Source: Kluyveromyces lactis (lineage: Eukaryota > Ascomycota > Saccharomycetes > Saccharomycetales > Saccharomycetaceae). From it: a stretch of DNA of 64,000 nucleotides. This document shows positions 10,101-20,494 of this stretch, piece after piece. The notes below the pieces were generated by a model, which saw nothing but the letters and a program-made list of their open reading frames with translations, had not been told where the DNA came from and did no database searches. The stretch lies in NCBI RefSeq assembly GCF_000002515.2, contig NC_006041.1:62001-126000 (forward strand), read 5' to 3'. Each line of letters opens with the position of its first letter. Position 1 is the stretch's first letter. Position numbers and translations under genes: made by a program.

Positions 10101-12684
10101 TCAAGAATCTGCTTCGAGAGGTTTAAGTATTGTGTATGATATGAGCGATGCTGACATGCGGGAGACTATGGTAAAGGGACTATTTAAAACATTGACAAAC
10201 TCCAGTTCAGCACTCTCCCTTCAAGCAGGCTCAGTGTCTGGAGAAACAGAATTGTTTGACGCTGGTGTTTTGAGTACAAACGATGGATCTGTCTCCACTT
10301 ATAAGGATATTTTAAATTTGGCAAATGAGGTTAACGATCCCGGTCTTGTATACAAGTTTATGGCATTAGCAAAAAATTCTTCTTTGTGGAATTCTAGGAA
10401 GGGAGTCGCGTTTGGTATTGGTGCTATTTTTTCAAACGTTTCGTTGCAAGATCAACTTATCAATGACTCTACACTTTCCAAGAGACTAGTCCCAAAACTT
10501 TTTAGATACAGATTTGATCCCTCAACGGATGTGGCCAATTCAATGGATAATATTTGGGATACACTATTTCCGGAGGGATCTCAAGCTGTTGAGAAATATT
10601 TCGATATCGTGTTGGAAGAAGTCCTAACCAATTCCGGGAATAGAGAGTGGAGAGTGCGTGAAGCCTCTTCTGCAGCTCTTCTGCATTTAGTACAAACTTA
10701 TCCACTCGAAAATTTTGAAAATAAATTCGAAGAAATTTGGACTGTTGCGTTCAGATTACTGGACGACATCAAGGACAGTGTCAGGAAATCCGGCACATCC
10801 CTAGCACGTACTCTCTCGAAAATACTTATAAGGTCTATAAATGGTCACAAGAATACTGCAAGAATGCAACAGAGTAAAGTCTTAGATATTATTTTGCCGT
10901 TCTTGCTGGGCACTAAAGGATTGAATAGTGATGCCGAAGAAGTTCGTATTTTTGCACTTAACATGCTTCTTGATTTGATCAAAGAAAGCAAAGAATCGCT
11001 TAAATATTATGTTCCTACATTAGTGTATGAATTGACGATGTTGCTATCTGTGTTGGAACCGCAGGTGATTAATTATTTGACATTGAACGCCGATAAATTC
11101 AATGTTAAGGCTTCTGCAATTGATGAGCACAGGTTACAGGGAGTTACAAACTCACCAATTATGCAAGCAATAGAAGCGTTAATCGATATTTCAGACTCAA
11201 ACGATGAAAAAATCCAGAAATTGGTAGATTCTTGTATTCTTGCTTCCAGGAAATCTGTGGGTTTGCCATCCAATATTGGTGCTTCACGCGTACTTCAACT
11301 CCTTTGTATCAGACATTCTATCATCTTAAAACCGTACTGTGGTAAACTCTTGAAGGCTTGCTCGAATGGAATGAACAATAAAAACGTGGTAGTGGCTTCC
11401 TCGTACGCATCTTCATTTGGAAGACTATTCAAAGTGTCAACATTAGACAAGCAGATTAAATACAGTGAAAAGGTGGTTCAGAAATTTTTTGAAACAGAAG
11501 ACTTCGAGAAACAAAAAGTAACTGGTGTAGCGATCGAATCGATCCTTAAATATTCTGCCGAAGATTTTGATAATGTCGCCAATATTTTGATGCCATTGGT
11601 TTACATCGCAAAACATTCACTCAACGGGAGTATAGCTGATCAATTTGATGGTATTTGGATTGAATCATCCAAATCCGGCTCAAGCTCATTGGACATCTGT
11701 TTTTCAGAAATCGTTGATTTGGTATCTATTCATATCAAGTCTAATATATTCTCTATCCGACAGACTTGTACATCCGCGCTTTGTAAGGCATGCCAAAATT
11801 ACAACGGCCCCTTGAAGCCCGATATAGTGAATAATATCTTTGAAGTACTATTGGAAGCCTGTCAAGGAAGATCTTGGGATGGTAAAGCATCTGTAGTATC
11901 AGGAGTTCTTGAAAGCTTCAAAAAATTATCTGCTCGTGTGACGTTAGATAAATTTTGTCAGAGAATTGATACGATGATAATTGCAGAGCTTTCTAGAAGG
12001 AACAAATCTTACGTTAAAGGTCTCATACAACCATTTGCTGAGTACGTCTTTTTCAGAAATGATCAAAAGTTGTATGAAAAGTTAATCGACGTCACACAGG
12101 AAGTATTCTTAGATCTTGAACTTGAAGACAATAATGAGACGCACGAGTCAAATGACAACATGAAGAGCAAAAAGCCACGACTACTGAATGACCTCAATCG
12201 CGCTTCATCTAAAAAAAACATTGAAATGGAAAACTATAGGATAGAGATTATCAAAACGGTCGCTAAGGGATATAAGGATATTTTACATGAAGAAAAAGGG
12301 ATCAATACCAATAATGTGATCAAGTTGGTGTTCGAATTTATGAAAGGAATGTTTGAAAGTTCTAAAATATTGTATAGCTGGAGATCAGAATTGGCCTATT
12401 TTGACGTAGCAATTCTTCTCATTACACCATGGACCAAAACTGAAGTTTCCTCAAATGATGTATCTCACATTTTCATTGATATCTGGAAATATGGCCACGC
12501 TCTATGCAACAAGAAAGAAGTTATTGAAAGTGTCAAGATAAAGCTGATAAGGTATGGTGGGCTATTGAAAGAAAAGTTCCCCCACACCAATACCATGGTC
12601 GACTTTGGCATTTTGGAGATTCTTAGAGTGGATGACTCCTCAGTATTGAAAGCTGAAGCTTTAAATATTGGAATATCTCAGTAG
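7141..12684 (+). CDS. ECM29: Ecm29, proteasome-associated HEAT-repeat adaptor/scaffold
   Basis: The protein is 1847 residues; S. cerevisiae Ecm29 is 1868. It is made almost entirely of HEAT-like helical repeats. The N-terminal section has the family-typical FLPPLLLKLASPYSSVRELV, and WRVREASSAALLHLVQTYPL occurs in the C-terminal half. Ecm29 binds both the regulatory and core particles of the 26S proteasome, tethers them, and acts in quality control of misassembled proteasomes. The ATG at 7141 gives a full-length N-terminus, although an out-of-frame ATG lies 10 bp upstream. It is convergent with the polyubiquitin gene, so two ubiquitin-proteasome genes sit tail to tail. An Rpn4-like site lies about 50 bp upstream. 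In S. cerevisiae this gene is on chr VIII, whereas VPS13 and UBI4 are on chr XII. Identity rests on length, repeat architecture and position. Confidence 0.93.
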   Translation: MSKFQQLSEGQERSLVEKVDLRLVLAKDDAKFEQTLNTFLPPLLLKLASPYSSVRELVYESIKHITSRVNSHFRCKLPVRQLLQQVKKPNLNEGQDATNVIVYSSFFLSKGVERISRQESRELLPDIIEDISNLSSPAQTRIFHILCKVLLTWKAPLQGSSEERETIDFLNVNDSDLRFLVEKFLKFFLLVPKRTEGSSVSYFCPGLSSTDVSFFIYSPAIYFTKDLLNQYRRAIFDFTVSGLTSNDQILIPFLLVVSAQPIDISDSASTLLKRIKIPYDDETFVKYLSDLFCGNIAEHLPPVNPQIQEKILGLLTRSILITRLPNLPLRISMDGIASRNLRVKLAALVFIRHVAKNNHLALRETTGNDMTSIITAIKNDIQLAGWPRYNSQEENKLSGITLRTSQYETLGQLLRQDFDSVKNFEMVKFLLESLNGDLNEFRITIKDALGSLVHHFPLLPSESKKQLKQFLSSTLKDNYALLHGTSDEKEAIMTLRFVGMKFNNAAFPFEDNEARVFSILGTSRLNRFDVVQEAFKGLSPYQFRMNRASLETGFVSTDTLLAKKISETRFVDFSSFISLFLSEAQNKSEHCSIKDCIVTGVRFLRHTLISNSIYGKRTVVLQDENWSMRIEKSLEVDENVRKHVHENIEHLSESTVSSVLLFLFNEIIHENNVSSKDDPVFSKLFLVLVTYAKNDVIMKSENILASTLKRINTKQSPPDIYTDSLVNSFGIIGARIGLSSHSVSQILATDFDQESNNPSAIIPVLVYLLASLIPRLQLLHSVEFGTVVSRILQKITKQYLSGSCRELSLKAYCELLKYRTLDSLDAVNRKSITISIKDAIKDKLFNDELAIMTWGYLYMNSNETEFDDYLGVYETIHSSKHIDYLFVSGESLTIILGGWNSKLLERQLDINYDVKHLQELTTTTKLQDGLNRVLSFCSSTKPSLQKASCIWLLCIVQYLGHLRDVSAKFNEIHAAFTKFLAHREEFVQESASRGLSIVYDMSDADMRETMVKGLFKTLTNSSSALSLQAGSVSGETELFDAGVLSTNDGSVSTYKDILNLANEVNDPGLVYKFMALAKNSSLWNSRKGVAFGIGAIFSNVSLQDQLINDSTLSKRLVPKLFRYRFDPSTDVANSMDNIWDTLFPEGSQAVEKYFDIVLEEVLTNSGNREWRVREASSAALLHLVQTYPLENFENKFEEIWTVAFRLLDDIKDSVRKSGTSLARTLSKILIRSINGHKNTARMQQSKVLDIILPFLLGTKGLNSDAEEVRIFALNMLLDLIKESKESLKYYVPTLVYELTMLLSVLEPQVINYLTLNADKFNVKASAIDEHRLQGVTNSPIMQAIEALIDISDSNDEKIQKLVDSCILASRKSVGLPSNIGASRVLQLLCIRHSIILKPYCGKLLKACSNGMNNKNVVVASSYASSFGRLFKVSTLDKQIKYSEKVVQKFFETEDFEKQKVTGVAIESILKYSAEDFDNVANILMPLVYIAKHSLNGSIADQFDGIWIESSKSGSSSLDICFSEIVDLVSIHIKSNIFSIRQTCTSALCKACQNYNGPLKPDIVNNIFEVLLEACQGRSWDGKASVVSGVLESFKKLSARVTLDKFCQRIDTMIIAELSRRNKSYVKGLIQPFAEYVFFRNDQKLYEKLIDVTQEVFLDLELEDNNETHESNDNMKSKKPRLLNDLNRASSKKNIEMENYRIEIIKTVAKGYKDILHEEKGINTNNVIKLVFEFMKGMFESSKILYSWRSELAYFDVAILLITPWTKTEVSSNDVSHIFIDIWKYGHALCNKKEVIESVKIKLIRYGGLLKEKFPHTNTMVDFGILEILRVDDSSVLKAEALNIGISQ

Positions 12685-12947
12685 AAATTGCCAACGGATG
12701 ATATATTACTATCTTCTACTATTTATAACATTATCATAGTTGTTATGTATCTCTGAAAATGTATATAATATATACAAGACCCTAAACTTTTTATCCAAAG
12801 AATGTAAGGAAAAAAAAAAAATGCAAAAAAAAAAAAAATTGAATTGAGTATAAATGATACAACGGCTTTGCGTGGTCTCAAGCTCGTTAATAAACTCCCT
12901 ATCGAGTTTCACTCCAGTAATCGGAAATATGAAATAAATCTTTACCA
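12685..12947. other. ECM29/UBI4 convergent terminator region with poly-A tracts
   Basis: This 263-bp spacer lies between two stop codons. It contains two A-runs of 12-13 bases near 12811 and 12827 separated by TGC, and AT-rich stretches typical of yeast 3' processing regions. No gene is seen. Confidence 0.5.
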
Positions 12948-14171
<1,224 letters not shown>

Positions 14172-14270
14172 TCAGTATCTTCTATGAGAGAAACTCTTGA
14201 TGCTCCTTCTTAACCAATATGATGTTGTTAATAATATCAGGAAACAAACTGCCAAAATAACCCTTTTGTT

Positions 14271-14280
14271 TTTATATATA
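14271..14280 (-). promoter_or_regulatory. TATA box of the polyubiquitin gene
   Basis: The minus strand reads TATATATAAA about 180 bp before the UBI4 ATG, a usual distance for a stress-regulated, TATA-containing yeast promoter. Assignment is by sequence and spacing. Confidence 0.6.
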
Positions 14281-14534
14281 CTCCCTTTTTTTTTTAAAAA
14301 AAAAGGAACTTGTTCGCTTATTTCTTTTATTTTATCTCCCTATCAGTTCTTACTAATAACGGAGAATATAGCACAAAAAATGAAAATAAGAACAATAATG
14401 ATAGCTGCTATGCTGTCCAAACTTTCAGAATAGATATATGAATGCGATATAGGTAGTAATAGTATCTAACCCGAATAATATCTTAGAAAAAGATAAACGT
14501 ATTTAGAGAATAAACGGGGGAAAGAACAATCAGA

Positions 14535-14543
14535 AGTGGCAAA
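14535..14543 (+). promoter_or_regulatory. Rpn4-like PACE site upstream of UBI4
   Basis: AGTGGCAAA on the plus strand is one base from the Rpn4 element GGTGGCAAA and identical to the 9-mer upstream of ECM29. It lies about 440 bp from the UBI4 ATG. Rpn4 co-regulates proteasome and ubiquitin genes in S. cerevisiae; function here is inferred. Confidence 0.4.
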
Positions 14544-15011
14544 TACGAGAGAAAAAAAGGCGGCCGCCCAAGTGATCACTATTTATATAAAAGCATCCAG
14601 TGTAATCAGTTTCGCTCGGCCTAAGGTGGCCGTTTGAAAAGAAAAATTTCCCGAGAGGGAATTCGATGGAAAACCGGCAGTTTGGAATCTGTTACGTTGC
14701 AGCCATCTCTGTATTTCAGCCTTGTATCTTTAACTGTTTGCAATGAATCTTTTCTCCGGCTTACAGATCGCCATGACTTGAGGTTTATGATTGCATGACG
14801 AAGAGCGGGGATATATGGAATGAACTGCTAACTTTGATTGTTCAGAGTAAAGAGCATACCGCTTTGTATCCACTGATACCTTCTGCAGTACAGTGTGTAT
14901 ATGCAGAGGTAACCATGGAAACTCATGGAACAATGAAGTTTATCCTTTTTTTTTAGACTTGCGGGGAGAATCTAAGATACAGACAGACGAAAAAAGTGAC
15001 TCGAAGTCATC

Positions 15012-15019
15012 CACGTGAT
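15012..15019 (-). promoter_or_regulatory. E-box / Cbf1-type site CACGTGAT
   Basis: The minus strand reads ATCACGTG, which fits the Cbf1 consensus RTCACRTG. No AT-rich CDEII or CDEIII core lies beside it, so a promoter role is likelier than a centromere. Confidence 0.3.
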
Positions 15020-16020
15020 TAAATCAGGGTAACATACATCATATTTTATCTGCCTGGCTTCTCCTAAATTCATTCTTGACCTTTCAGATGCTCCCGGAAC
15101 ATACCCAGGCCAAATATCTCTGTCATTGAGGTTCCTGGCGGGATAATTCGGACTGCCCAGAATCTCTTCGATATTACTTGTCTTATAGTCCTAGATGACA
15201 CTTTTTTTTCGACTCTTTTTATGATAGCGGTGTTCTTAACGCCTTTGTCGTATACTCAGGTGACACTTTCCATCATATTGAGCTGTATGGTCTTTCTCCA
15301 TTCAGCATCCGAGGAAAGGGACTTCATTAAGTAAGGAGTCCAAGAAGTTCTCTGATAGGCATGTAGGCTGCCGTAGGCGATTGAGCGGCATTTAATTTAG
15401 TCGAATTTAGAAGAAAATGCAACAATTTCTGTACTTTTTTCTCGTATCGATAGTGAAAAGGGGAGACAGCACAAACAAAAACAGGAATTTTTTTTTAGGC
15501 AAAAGTAAATAGTACAACTACTAATGGGGTTACATTTGCATTATATCAGTTAGCTTTAAGTATTGATATCTTTTTACAAAAATATTAGAAAGCAAACTTA
15601 CCGTTATCTTTCAGATGACATTTGTAGGTGTCCCTTATTTCTGTTGTCCTGCGTCTCATAAGCGTCTTTTTTTTTTTTTACTGGTTTCGAATTTCTGGTT
15701 TCTCAATTGCCGTTTATATTCCATACTTTATTTTTTGAAATTTCTCATTTTTTGTTTGGTACGTAGATTTAGATGATTATATTGCCATTCGTCATTCATT
15801 ATTATTAGCAGTAGACAGAACATCAGAAATTGCATCACGGAATTGAGTTCGAAACCTTAACCCATCGTCAAATATAAGAGAACGTACATACTTATCAGCA
15901 ATCTTTCGCAACTAGGATAAGGCATTGAAAGTGCTATTGACCTGACGGAAGCGGCAAACGGGGTCAAAAGGTATTCGAAAGAATCAGAATACTTTCAAGC
16001 ACACAAGTAAAAGTAACGTA

Positions 16021-17361
16021 ATGAAATGGGTCAACTGGCTGGCGACTGTTTCATTAGTGCGACTTGCCTATGGATTAGAACAGGATTATTGTTCCAGTGA
16101 AAACACAGGTACGGATCTTATCACATACGGTTACCAAAGTAATGGGTACTGTTCGGATACCTGTCGTGGGAAGTCGTTCGATTTTGCCATAGTACAAGGA
16201 TATTCCTGCTGGTGTTCTAACGATCTCCCATCTTCGCAGGTGTCAGTTTCGTCATGCAGTGAGACCTGCCCAGGGTATGGGGTAGAGGACTGTGGTGACA
16301 CCAGTGCCGGATTATATGGGTACTTGTACCTTGGATCAGGCTCTCTGCCATCCATTAGTTCAAGTTCAAGTCCTAGTGGAACCACTTCGGAATCCAGTGC
16401 AGATCCCTCTTCTACATCTACTGATGATGATGGTACCACTGTTACAAACGATGGGAGTTCTACTAGTGACACGGGTTCGGCAACCTCATCATCATCATCA
16501 TCATCCTCCTCCTCCTCCTCCTCCTCCTCCTCCTCCTCCTCCTCTTCTTCTTCTTCTTCTTCTACTTCTTCTTCTACTTCTTCTTCTTCTTCTTCATCTT
16601 CCTCTTCTTCTTCTTCATCTTCCTCTTCATCCTCATCATCATCTTCGTCCTCTTCCTCATCTTCATCCCCAACAGCACAGACTACAACAACGTTAGAACC
16701 ATCTATTTCTGTTCTTTATTCGGTGGAAACGATCACAGCAGAACCATCGACAGATAGCAATAGTAACGGTAGCAATAGTAGGACCAACGAGATTGTCACC
16801 ACAAGGGTGATAACAACAGTATACTCGTCACCGTCTCAAACTATTGCTGCGTCCACATCAACTGAAAGCAACTCTAATCGGGGAAATTCAAGCTTTTGGG
16901 ACTCATCGGGCAAAGTAGGGGGAACCTTCGCTGTAGTAGGGGTAGTGGTAGCTGCAATACTCGCTATTCTGCTCATATTATTCCTCAAGTACAGAAAGAA
17001 CAAAGAACAACAAGACTTTGAAAAGACATACGATGAGGTGAAAAGATCAGCTACTGGAGCATACTCTACTTCGTCTTCTTCCCAAATACATAGCAGTGGC
17101 GGTGGTGGTGGTGCAGCACCCTTTGTTTACACAGATGAAAAGGGTATTGTGAACACGACGACAACCAGTCCTAAATCGCCGACATCAAACACCCAGCAAC
17201 CCGTTAATACCCCCGAGTCTGAAGTATCAGAACCTGTTGTCCTTGACCAAAGGCTGGATCCACAACATTTAATGTCGCAATGGGAAACGAACGGAAGTAG
17301 AGTATCACTCGCTGACGATGTTGACTATTCGAGAAAAGTATTAAGAGTAATCAACGAATGA
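16021..17361 (+). CDS. WSC4: WSC-family cell wall stress sensor (WSC4 by position)
   Basis: The protein has 446 residues. In order: a signal peptide ending near residue 18 (SLVRLAYG); a WSC domain to about residue 100 with eight cysteines (e.g. YCSS, CWCS, CSETCPGYG and CGD); a Ser/Thr-rich extracellular stalk including a 61-codon Ser tract; one transmembrane helix around residues 301-323 (VVAAILAILLILFLKY); and a cytoplasmic tail of about 120 residues ending RKVLRVINE. The family consists of O-mannosylated plasma membrane sensors that signal wall stress through Rom2 and Rho1 to the Pkc1 pathway. The tail contains a Gly run and acidic/Ser segments. It lies directly upstream of RIM101 on the same strand, as WSC4 does in S. 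cerevisiae. The tail could also be read as WSC2/WSC3-like, so the paralogue assignment is positional while the family call is firm. Confidence 0.88.
   Translation: MKWVNWLATVSLVRLAYGLEQDYCSSENTGTDLITYGYQSNGYCSDTCRGKSFDFAIVQGYSCWCSNDLPSSQVSVSSCSETCPGYGVEDCGDTSAGLYGYLYLGSGSLPSISSSSSPSGTTSESSADPSSTSTDDDGTTVTNDGSSTSDTGSATSSSSSSSSSSSSSSSSSSSSSSSSSSTSSSTSSSSSSSSSSSSSSSSSSSSSSSSSSSSSSPTAQTTTTLEPSISVLYSVETITAEPSTDSNSNGSNSRTNEIVTTRVITTVYSSPSQTIAASTSTESNSNRGNSSFWDSSGKVGGTFAVVGVVVAAILAILLILFLKYRKNKEQQDFEKTYDEVKRSATGAYSTSSSSQIHSSGGGGGAAPFVYTDEKGIVNTTTTSPKSPTSNTQQPVNTPESEVSEPVVLDQRLDPQHLMSQWETNGSRVSLADDVDYSRKVLRVINE
16486..16668 (+). repeat. Poly-Ser trinucleotide tract in the sensor stalk
   Basis: This 183-bp tract encodes residues 156-216, all Ser except two Thr. 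Codons come in blocks: TCA first, then TCC, then TCT, then mixed. That layout is expected from replication slippage. The length is probably variable among strains. Confidence 0.9.
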
Positions 17362-18515
17362 TTGTGCGCCTACAACCATCGCATTAAGACACACAGAAAT
17401 ACAACTAAAAACTAAAAAAATGTAAAAGCTATTACACTAATAATACCTACAATTGAAAACGTAATACTACCTCTCTCATCACATCTATTAAATACACTTA
17501 AATGTCATCTTCCATATTTATGCATATTCCGTAATTGTTGACTGCTCGCTTTTTCAGTTTCCCTTAATATATAGTTTTAATAATCGTTACACTCACACTA
17601 TGAAAATTAGGTGCAAATACATACATATAATGAAATATGTATGTGAAATACAAGAGACTTCTACCACATGTTTTAACGTTTACTCCGAGTACTATCTTGA
17701 GTACCTGAATGCTACGAAATTATTTTCAGATCTGATCTACTCATAAAAAATCGTCCTTTCGACTCACCCGTCCTCTCTGTTTCTCATTCCTTCACCTTTG
17801 CAGATCCATGTTATTACCCGGACTGTTTTAGGGTGCACATAGAAATACATTCCACGTTTTTAGTCATTGTTGCAGTAACTACTGAAATTTTCCACGCACC
17901 ACTTTCGGCCGGAAAGAAGCCATACCACTTTTACGTTCAACAAAGTCCAGTTGTCTCTTTAGTTCCCTCTCTCGCTGCAGAACCTACTTCAAAGGTCACT
18001 CAACTACATCACTCAATACAAAACGATACAATTTGTAACTTCGTTACCTTTTACTTCTATGTGCTTAATACATAACTACAATATTACTTATCTGTATTGC
18101 GCATGTTGTCAGGAACTTCACTTACACCAAATCTCAGCGAAGATAAAGAACATTCTTTTGACACTTCGAAGATATATGGGGGAGATAATCGTTTAACATT
18201 ATTATAAGTTTTTTCTATAGATTTTATGAATGAAAATATAAAAAAGCAAAAATTGTATACAAGGCTAAAATGGTCCTCACCCAATAATTGTTCTGCAGCC
18301 CAACAGCGAATGAAAGTAGGTTTAATAAGCACTGTCCGCTGTTCTAAAGCTTCTTAGGTGTGGAAGTGCTGATATACTGAACTATATTCATCCTGTACAC
18401 AAGTTTTTGATTCTTTCTTCTCTTGATTCAAATCACTTCAATCCGCAAATTGCTAAGAAATAAACAGTCAAGCCATTGACGAAGTCCATATATTCAATTC
18501 ATTTTCTCCTATAAA
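17362..18515. other. WSC/RIM101 intergenic region (1.15 kb)
   Basis: It holds the WSC 3' end and the RIM101 promoter. The sequence is AT-rich with small chance ORFs (up to 82 codons) that resemble nothing known to me. No tRNA or repeat is seen. Confidence 0.5.
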
Positions 18516-20069
18516 ATGTCACCTATCGCACACTTATTGAATGCCAGTACCGGCACTGATTCAGGTAGTCATTTGCGCGATATCCATGGTCATCACGATA
18601 GTCACGATCACGGTTCGGAGGAGCAGGCTGTCAGTCCTTTGTCTCCTCGCTCGTATCCATCTCCTCGCAGCAACAGCAGTAGTAGCTGCGAAGAGAGTCA
18701 ATCCTCAGCTGGGGTTCTAGCTAACATTCATACCGGACCGGCTTCCCCTCATGGAAAGGCATGTGTTGCGTCTTCACCCCTTTCCACCACTGGTATGAGA
18801 TCTGCCTCTACGCCTTCTAGCTCTGACGAAGATACTGTTCATTTGCACCGCTGCCAATGGAAAGGCTGTAGTTTGGAGTTCACTTCTCCCGAACTACTTT
18901 ATCATCATCTTTGCCAAGATCATGTTGGCCGTAAATCACAGAAGAATTTGCAACTGAACTGTCAATGGGGCGATTGTCAGACTAAAACAGTTAAAAGAGA
19001 CCATATCACGTCTCATTTGAGAGTTCATGTGCAATTAAAACCTTTCGCTTGCTCCACTTGTAATAAAAAATTCAAAAGACCTCAAGATTTAAAGAAACAT
19101 TTGAAGGTACATAACGAAGAACTTTCACTACTGAAAAAAAAACGTGGTCCGAAGCCATCCAATAAGCTGGGAAAGATTTCAAATGACAGATCCCGTGCTC
19201 ATCAGAGATTCACTTTACCATCTATTTCTTTGGATAAATTTATTCACGAGGAGGTGAAGACTCAACAACCCGTGTACTCTCAACAATTGGCAGAAAAGAT
19301 GGCCATCGTCCTGCTGTTACCTGTTAATAACAACAACGCAACTTCCCCTCCTTCTGCGTCTTCTGCTTCGTCCACTGCAGTTTCCCCGAACTTGGTATCG
19401 CACCATATGGTTCTTCCTTACCAAACCCAGCAACGTCCTCTCGTGGGTCACGGTGCTGAATTGAGATCCGCTGTTGGATTCTTCAATAATTTATCCATGG
19501 ATATGTCTAGAAACTATGCTAACAATAACCTACCGACCGCTAACTTGGGTCCTAACCCGGTACCTGCACCACAATCATACCCACTAATCCCTAAGTTGCC
19601 CAGTATTTCAGCCAGGCCAAATGTTGGAGCTCCACCTCCGGTATTGTCCGTATTCAACAGGTTTGATACACATCAAACATCTCCTTCTTCATCATCATCA
19701 GCATTCTATCCTCAACACTACTCGAATAATTACAGCCTACACCAAAGAACTGCGCTGTTGGATGCTGAGGCTAACGAAGATATCCCCGAAAAGGACAACG
19801 TATCTTTGGAGGAGTCATTCACTTCGTTAAATCTATCCTCAGAAGAGCAAGACTTGGAATTATTCTACGAAACCTATTCAACTGTCAAGTTAGTTAAAGA
19901 TTATTTGTTATGCGAACTTATGGAGGAGTTAGATGAATTCAAAGAGGAAGAGGAAGAGCAAGGCTTTACGTCATTTGATGAATTTAGTGACTCCAAAGAA
20001 TGTGTCATTGAAGGAAGAATTCCGTCGAACAAGATATCTCTATCAAAATATCCTCAGGTTGTGATATAG
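18516..20069 (+). CDS. RIM101: Rim101/PacC-type zinc-finger transcription factor
   Basis: The protein has 517 residues. Three C2H2 fingers lie at about residues 110-195: a first with CQWKGC and HHLCQDH, a second with CQWGDC and HITSHLRVH, and a third with [21 protein letters not shown] split as C-x2-C/H-x3-H. This set is diagnostic of the PacC/Rim101 family. The N-terminus is Ser/Pro/His-rich, the middle low-complexity, and the C-terminus strongly acidic (EEEEE run). In S. cerevisiae the C-terminal part is removed by the calpain-like protease Rim13 in response to alkaline pH, and the active factor represses targets through GCCAAG sites. It lies downstream of the WSC gene and upstream of GRC3 on the same strand. 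S. cerevisiae Rim101 is 625 residues, so this one is shorter in its disordered parts. Confidence 0.95.
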   Translation: MSPIAHLLNASTGTDSGSHLRDIHGHHDSHDHGSEEQAVSPLSPRSYPSPRSNSSSSCEESQSSAGVLANIHTGPASPHGKACVASSPLSTTGMRSASTPSSSDEDTVHLHRCQWKGCSLEFTSPELLYHHLCQDHVGRKSQKNLQLNCQWGDCQTKTVKRDHITSHLRVHVQLKPFACSTCNKKFKRPQDLKKHLKVHNEELSLLKKKRGPKPSNKLGKISNDRSRAHQRFTLPSISLDKFIHEEVKTQQPVYSQQLAEKMAIVLLLPVNNNNATSPPSASSASSTAVSPNLVSHHMVLPYQTQQRPLVGHGAELRSAVGFFNNLSMDMSRNYANNNLPTANLGPNPVPAPQSYPLIPKLPSISARPNVGAPPPVLSVFNRFDTHQTSPSSSSSAFYPQHYSNNYSLHQRTALLDAEANEDIPEKDNVSLEESFTSLNLSSEEQDLELFYETYSTVKLVKDYLLCELMEELDEFKEEEEEQGFTSFDEFSDSKECVIEGRIPSNKISLSKYPQVVI

Positions 20070-20494
20070 CCTCGTTATAGTAGAATATTACTCCGAATTT
20101 TTTCTGCAATGTTATGACACATATACTTGATGACATGGTTTTGGGGCGGCAATCTCTTTTTTTTGTTTATAATTTTTTTTTGTGGATACAATTATAAGGT
20201 TAAAGCTGACAGTTTATATGTAATGTTTTTTATTATTTTCTAAGGAGTATGTACAACTATAATTCATGCATAGTTCCCGGTAGGTTTGATTTTGAGTTTT
20301 CTCTCAAGATGACGACAGCTTTTGGTTTCCCTTGCTATTAGATGCACTGATTATGAGCTCAGTAAAATGTCAACAAAAATTTCAGAACAAAACAGAAAAA
20401 AGTCTCAGTATGAGATGAGATGAGAAGAGGTAAGGTGCAATAAACTCAGCATTCGAATGCCACTTGCTCGGTTTCCAACAGAACCATATTTGAG
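20070..20494. other. RIM101/GRC3 intergenic region with RRPE and PAC motifs
   Basis: The 425-bp spacer contains poly-T tracts downstream of RIM101, then an AAAAATTT element and a doubled GATGAG element before GRC3. No gene is seen. Confidence 0.5.
20375..20424 (+). promoter_or_regulatory. RRPE plus PAC motif pair of the ribosome-biogenesis type, GRC3 promoter
   Basis: AAAAATTT (20375-20382) matches the RRPE core and GATGAGATGAG (20414-20424) holds two overlapping PAC cores (GATGAG). In S. cerevisiae this pair marks ribosome-biogenesis genes controlled by Stb3 and Dot6/Tod6. The pair lies 70-120 bp before the GRC3 ATG. Confidence 0.5.

Noticed and set aside
16292-16696. His/Pro/Leu-run frame overlapping the WSC gene
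   Set aside because: It is the out-of-frame reading of the poly-Ser codon tract.
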